Source of the DNA: Leishmania infantum JPCM5
Lineage: Eukaryota > Euglenozoa > Kinetoplastea > Trypanosomatida > Trypanosomatidae
Length of the DNA stretch: 64,000 nucleotides
Reading direction: 5' to 3'
Assembly: GCF_000002875.2 (NCBI RefSeq)
Contig: NC_009406.2
Coordinates: 62,001-126,000, forward strand
Part shown: one piece after another, positions 59,524 through 64,000 of the stretch
Layout of the letters: each line of letters opens with the position of its first letter
Position numbering within the stretch: position 1 is the first letter of the stretch
The notes under the pieces: generated by a model
What the model saw: the letters and a program-made list of their open reading frames with translations, nothing else
Told to the model about the DNA's origin: nothing
Database searches by the model: none
Position numbers and translations under genes: made by a program

Positions 59524-61666
59524 GGCTGTGCCGACGGCGGCCGAGCTACCCCGTTACCACACCGCGGAAGAGGAGCACACGCCAATACGCGCACTCAACG
59601 AGTACAAAAAATTACAAGGAACAGACACCCAGACAGAGCGGCAGTGAGGGGCGTTGGATCGGGGGAGGGGGAGGGGTAGGATCAAGAGAAAGCACAAGCA
59701 GCACCACCACACCAAACGAAAGCAGTAGCAAACTTACAAGGGAGAAGCGAGAGAGACTGTTTCTTGTTGGTGTTGTTGGTAGGAAGGGCGTGAAGACGCC
59801 GGTGGGGGAGAAGTGCGAGCCGAAGAAGAAGCGATGAGACGAGGAAGGGGATATGGGGACAGGATCGGCAACCAGTTAGAAGTGGATTGGGACGCACACA
59901 CGGCCGAACACGTACAAAAAGGAGGAGGGAAGGGCGCAGAGGATACACGAGAGAAAACAAAAAATGAACTGGGAAGCGAACAGAGAAACAAATTAAAGAA
60001 GTACGAAAAGACGGCACCCCGTCCGTCTGTCTTTTTTTCTTGTTCGTGTTCTCCGTCAGCGAGTGGGCACCGTATGTTAAAGCCCGTGTGTGCGCGAGGA
60101 AGAGGGAGATATATATAAAGGGGAAGGATGCGCGTGTGCGTGTGTGTGTGCGGATGTGCTTGTATATATGTATAGGTGTGTGTGTGTGTCGTTGTTTTTG
60201 ATCTGTTTTGAGTTTAGAGAGCAGACAGTTCTGTGCACACGAGCCCGTGGTTCCGTACCGATGCACCTACACACCAGAGGAGCACACGCACGAGTGGGGG
60301 ATACAAGACAAAGGCCAGCCGAGCAAGCCAGCACCACCTGCCAGCCCACGTAGTGCAGCTAAACACACACACACAGCAGCAGCAGCAACGTTCAACGAAG
60401 GCAGCTGCAACCGTGAAAACGTGTACGGAAAAGAGGACGGCAAAAGTATCACTGACCCCCCACACACACACACACACACGCGCACGCACCGGGAGTTGCA
60501 GGCAACGAAAAGAAACAGAGAAACACGGCCACTCCCAGCAACAACAAAAACACCCACACAGCAGGACAAGAACGAGTGCCGGTAGATCGCGGAAGTGGGC
60601 GCACGTGACACGACGACCGCGACGGAGAGAGACAAGAGGCAGGGACCAAAATGGCAGCGGCGCCAATACAGGAAGCGAGAACATGCAAGCAACAAGACAA
60701 CACAAAAGACTGACAAAAACACGAGCGCAGCACTTGCGGCGAGCGCACACGCACACACACAAAAAGACGAAAAGAGAATACGAGCAGCGACGCCAAGGAG
60801 AGAGAAAGAACAAAGAGTGCGGGGAAGGGCGAGGGTGGCGCGATGAGCGGGATGAGGCGCTGCGAATTATGTAGACGGGTCCCTCCACGACGACAAAAAA
60901 AATAAGAAAAAGTAACACAGCCAAGGGCAGTTCCTTCTTCAGTTTTGCCCGTGGCGAGTTGAGATGCGTCTGTGACGTTGCAGGAAAGGGAAAGGGCGAC
61001 AAGATGAGGAGCGAGAGGGCCTCACAGACACACACACACACACGCACGCAACGTTTTTTGTTGAACAAACAAACAAAAAAAAGGGTTACAGTGACGAAAA
61101 CAAAAAAAAAAGAAGTTGAAGACGGAACAGAAGACGGACTCGCAGTGAATTAACGAGGGGAGCGGGAGTGAGAGAGTTGCAGAGCCTTAAATGCTACACG
61201 TACTCCAACAAGCAGACATACCCACACACGCGCTTCCTCACAGAGAGAACCGATAACGGATCTCCCACCACCACCACACGCACACGCAAAGACAGGAAAA
61301 AATGTGCGAAACCAAAAAAAAAACAGCAAACTAAAAAAAAATGCGGCCCCCACCTCACTATCTCCCTCTCGCTCCCGTATGTCTGTTTTTAATGACGTGT
61401 TCTCCCGTAAAGTTGTCGGTGAAGGCGACAGGGTACCGCCAGAGCGGATTGGAGCGCAAACACAAAAAAAAACACAGCACGTGACGCAACACAAAAGAAA
61501 AACGCTCCGATGCAGGCAAGGACAGAGACACGGAAGCGGCAGCGGCACACACCAAGACAATCGAAGAAGAGGGGAATGAGAATGAAAGCGGAAAGTGTGG
61601 GGAGGGGAAGGGGGAGGCGCAGCTATTGGCGTTGTCGCTTGTGTATTTTTTTTTGTTTTCTTGCTC
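59524..61666. other. Intergenic region upstream of the 1089-aa gene, no gene seen
   Basis: Strongly A/G-rich on the plus strand, with CA runs near 60,461-60,479 and 61,028-61,044 and several A-runs. This is the usual look of spacer on the template side of a minus-strand transcription unit. No coding frame is supported. Confidence 0.55.
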
Positions 61667-62121
61667 AGCTCTGGTGCGGACAATAGAAACGGAGGCAGAT
61701 GCGGACACAGCAGCAACTGTAGACGCAGCCGCAAGAAGAGGTGGGAAGCGAGCGGGAGAAACACAACGGGCAGCGTTAGTATACCGGAAAGGGCGAAAAT
61801 ATGTCGACCAAATCAGGGGAGGCCAGATTTATCCGCTTTTCTGCTCTGGGTGCAGTGGCAATTTCAGTTGTGTGTGTGCGTGTATGTGTCGGAGCCGTTG
61901 CCGTGCAACGCCACCGTGCACGCCAGAAGACGGGAGTGTGTATGTATGCGAGCGCTTGCAAGTCCGTAGTCGTCTATCTTGCTCTCCCGCGAGAGCAAGA
62001 ACAGCTAAAAGGTGGCAGCCGCTTGAACGTGGTGGTCGTGGCACAGATTCTAGAATCTAGAGTATCGGCCAAAGAGGAGGCAGCCCACAAACTCATACAG
62101 AAAAAGCACGAAAAAAAATAG
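61667..62121 (+). CDS. Weak candidate for a small plus-strand gene
   Basis: A T-rich tract followed by CTCAG (AG near 61,669-61,670) reads as a plus-strand splice acceptor. It is followed about 130 nt later by an ATG at 61,801 and a 106-codon frame closing at 62,119-62,121. The predicted protein starts MSTKSGEARFIRFSALGAVA and ends in a lysine-rich tail. Against it, third codon positions are only slightly GC-rich and part of the frame crosses a GT-rich tract. The feature bounds include the proposed 5' UTR. If real, it would mark a divergent strand switch between about 59.5 and 61.7 kb. Confidence 0.2.
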
Positions 62122-64000
62122 AGGGAAGAGACGCACAGAAAGCGAGAAAAAAAAAACAACGAACTTCGTTTTCGAAGGCAGACAACCAATCAACGACAAA
62201 CGCACGCACGCACACACACACACACACAATACAAAAAAAAAGAAACGGTTACCGTTGGATGATCGTACTTGCACTCAATAAAACAAAAAGAGACACGCAC
62301 AAAAAGAAAGAGACAACGACGAAAAACAGCAACGGAACCAAACGCACAGAAGAACAACTGAAACCCCCTCTCTTCACGTACACGTACACACCTGCGTGCC
62401 GACACCCACCACGTACCGCGACAAGACCCTCTTCTCTCGCTCTCTCGCTCCACCACCCTCTGTGATCGGCTCTTGCTGCGCGCCCCTCCGATGCCTTTGA
62501 AAGAGAAACGGCAAGCGCGTGCAGTGACACGCGAGGTCCGACAGTGAAGACTCAGCCGCACGCACACGCAGGGAGGGAGGAGGACACCAATGACGGCAAA
62601 GAGGCGAGATGGAGTTGTACTGATTTGCCTTGCTGCCGGGTCAAGGGATTGAAGACTCGCACCGTTGTGGGAGATACACGCACGCACGCACAGACGCGGG
62701 AGACAACAAGAGGTGGAAAACCAGCAAATTTCGAAGGCGAAAGCGAGAAGAAAATAAAAAAAATAAAGATGAAAAGAGGAGAAACAAATTCGAGGGAGCA
62801 GCAAAAGGCGGGCAGAGAGGATGCGGCGGTGCAAGTGAAGGTGCGTGCGAGGAAGCGAGATCGGGTGATAGGAATGGCAAGCAAACAAACGAGCGAAAAA
62901 AAAAAGAGAAAGAAAGAAAAGTTAGAAAAACACCTGAACGACGACAAAGAAAAGCAAATACAGCGCGAGGGATTGGGAGAGGGGGAGTAAAGTTAGGGGG
63001 TTGGGACCACGACAACAGTACACGTCTCAAGATGCGTTGCCTTGCTTGTCGGCTTGTCGGTGAAGGGTGGTGCTGGGGGAGTGGGTGTACCTAAAAGTAT
63101 TTCTTTTCCTAGAGACAATTTTGATGTAATATCACAGCCAGGGCACAAGGAGGGCAGAAAAGCGAGAGTCAGCTATTCAGAAGCGCGCTCGACTGTGTAT
63201 AAATGATGAGGTTTGCGAGGGTGGGGATGGGGTGGAGGTGATCCGTGACGTGCCAGTTTCAGGAAAGGATGCGTGCGCAATGTCAGGAGAAGGATGTGGG
63301 TGAGGGCGAGGGGCCTGACGAACAACACGCACTCGCCTGCTGGGCGGCTTTGGCGTTGGCGTTGTGTTAGTGTGCAAGAGCGAGCTTAGCTGCTGTTGGG
63401 TGAACGCGAGCGTGAGAGTCCGAGTCACCGTCTTCAGCAACAACAGTCGCAGAGAGAGGCGGCTTTACCTTACTCCTTCCGTTTTGTCCCGTCAGTCCTC
63501 CGTCCTCTTCGGCGGGCTCTCTCGTGGGGAGAGTCCACTCAGGCACAATGACGTCGACAAGGACACACACGCACACAAGTGCTGGCAGGCAGACCAGCAC
63601 ACACCCGCCGATATACAACTCTCAGAGACCCTATCCCACGTATTTGTTTATTCCTTTGTTGCTGCTGTCGAACGGCGTGGCTCCCCCTCGTCGTGTCCTC
63701 AGCCTACTCCTCTTCCGCTCTCGTTCTTGGGGAAGGGGGGAGGGGGTGTCTTTTTGTGTATGTGCGTGTGTTTGTTTTGCTCCTTTATAGACAGCTTTAG
63801 AGGTACGTAGGTGTGTGCTCCGGATGCGGAGGCAGGTGATCTCCCGCTTCGGCCTGTCAAGTAAAGAACGGAGCGGAGGAGGGAGAGACACGGGGCGGCT
63901 TCAGCGTGAGCAAAAAGAGCGGAGGCAAAACAAAACAACGAAACCACTCAAGAAACGAACTCCTTCGCCACGAGTACTCGTGCCCACACAGAGAGAGGTC
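62122..64000. other. Right-end spacer, no gene seen
   Basis: A/G-rich on the plus strand up to about 63.0 kb, with a CA-rich run at 62,201-62,229, then more balanced and partly C/T-rich between 63,470 and 63,790. No coding frame is supported and the next gene lies outside the window. Confidence 0.5.
62201..62229. repeat. (CA)n microsatellite, imperfect
   Basis: CGCACGCACG grading into a pure CA run, in A-rich spacer near the right end. Confidence 0.9.

Noticed and set aside
1..64000. tRNA, rRNA, snRNA or CRISPR features
   Set aside because: A scan by eye for GGTTCGANTCC-type B boxes, repeat-spacer arrays and rRNA-like blocks found nothing convincing. Small C/D-box RNAs cannot be excluded without a dedicated search.

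Overview
The window looks like nuclear chromosome sequence from a trypanosomatid of the Leishmania group. Every confident protein gene is a single uninterrupted reading frame with GC-rich third codon positions. All 14 lie on the minus strand, which is the arrangement of one polycistronic transcription unit read from right to left. The spacers are long (1 to 7 kb). They are rich in CA/GT microsatellites and in polypurine runs on the plus strand, which are polypyrimidine tracts on the transcribed strand followed by AG, as expected of spliced-leader trans-splicing signals. I saw no cis-introns, operon-type ribosome-binding sites, tRNA, rRNA, CRISPR array or bacterial feature. I cannot name the species or chromosome.

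Layout in transcription order, from the right. 59.5-64.0 kb: no confident gene, one weak plus-strand ORF near 61.8 kb. 56.3-59.5 kb: a 1089-aa low-complexity protein. 53.4-54.4 kb: a p47/UBX-SEP cofactor of p97. 50.0-52.0 kb: a CPT2-like carnitine acyltransferase that has lost its catalytic histidine. 46.8-48.4 kb: an API5-like HEAT-repeat protein. 43.9-45.3 kb: a degenerate mitochondrial carrier. 40.3-42.8 kb: an 841-aa, probably mitochondrial protein built of repeated winged-helix-like modules. 38.2-38.6 kb: a possible small gene. 35.8-36.0 kb: a small Tim chaperone. 33.5-34.4 kb: TRAP-alpha of the ER translocon. 29.9-30.7 kb: an MptpB-type atypical lipid/tyrosine phosphatase. 28.7-29.5 kb: a probable broken gene. 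26.5-27.5 kb: a hydrophilic unknown. 23.6-25.1 kb: an amino acid permease. 16.6-23.6 kb: a 7-kb gene-poor stretch holding a SIDER-like retroposon relic. 13.9-16.6 kb: a TMTC-type O-mannosyltransferase with TPRs. 7.9-12.6 kb: a 1536-aa Pol5/MYBBP1A-like nucleolar protein. 5.1-6.4 kb: a RING protein with degenerate EF-hands. 0.9-1.6 kb: an apolipoprotein/LEA-like amphipathic-helix protein.

As is normal for these organisms, neighbouring genes do not form a pathway. Loose themes are mitochondrial biogenesis and metabolism (small Tim, carrier, CPT-like, the 841-aa protein), the secretory pathway (TRAP-alpha, TMTC, the p97 cofactor) and ribosome or RNA biology (Pol5-like). The points most worth a second look are the His-to-Ser change in the CPT2-like enzyme, the TMTC homologue, the broken gene near 29 kb, two related SIDER-like relics, and the possible small gene near 38.4 kb. 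Several reading frames extend upstream only by using GTG or TTG. I moved those starts to the first sensible ATG, and the proposed splice sites support this in some cases.
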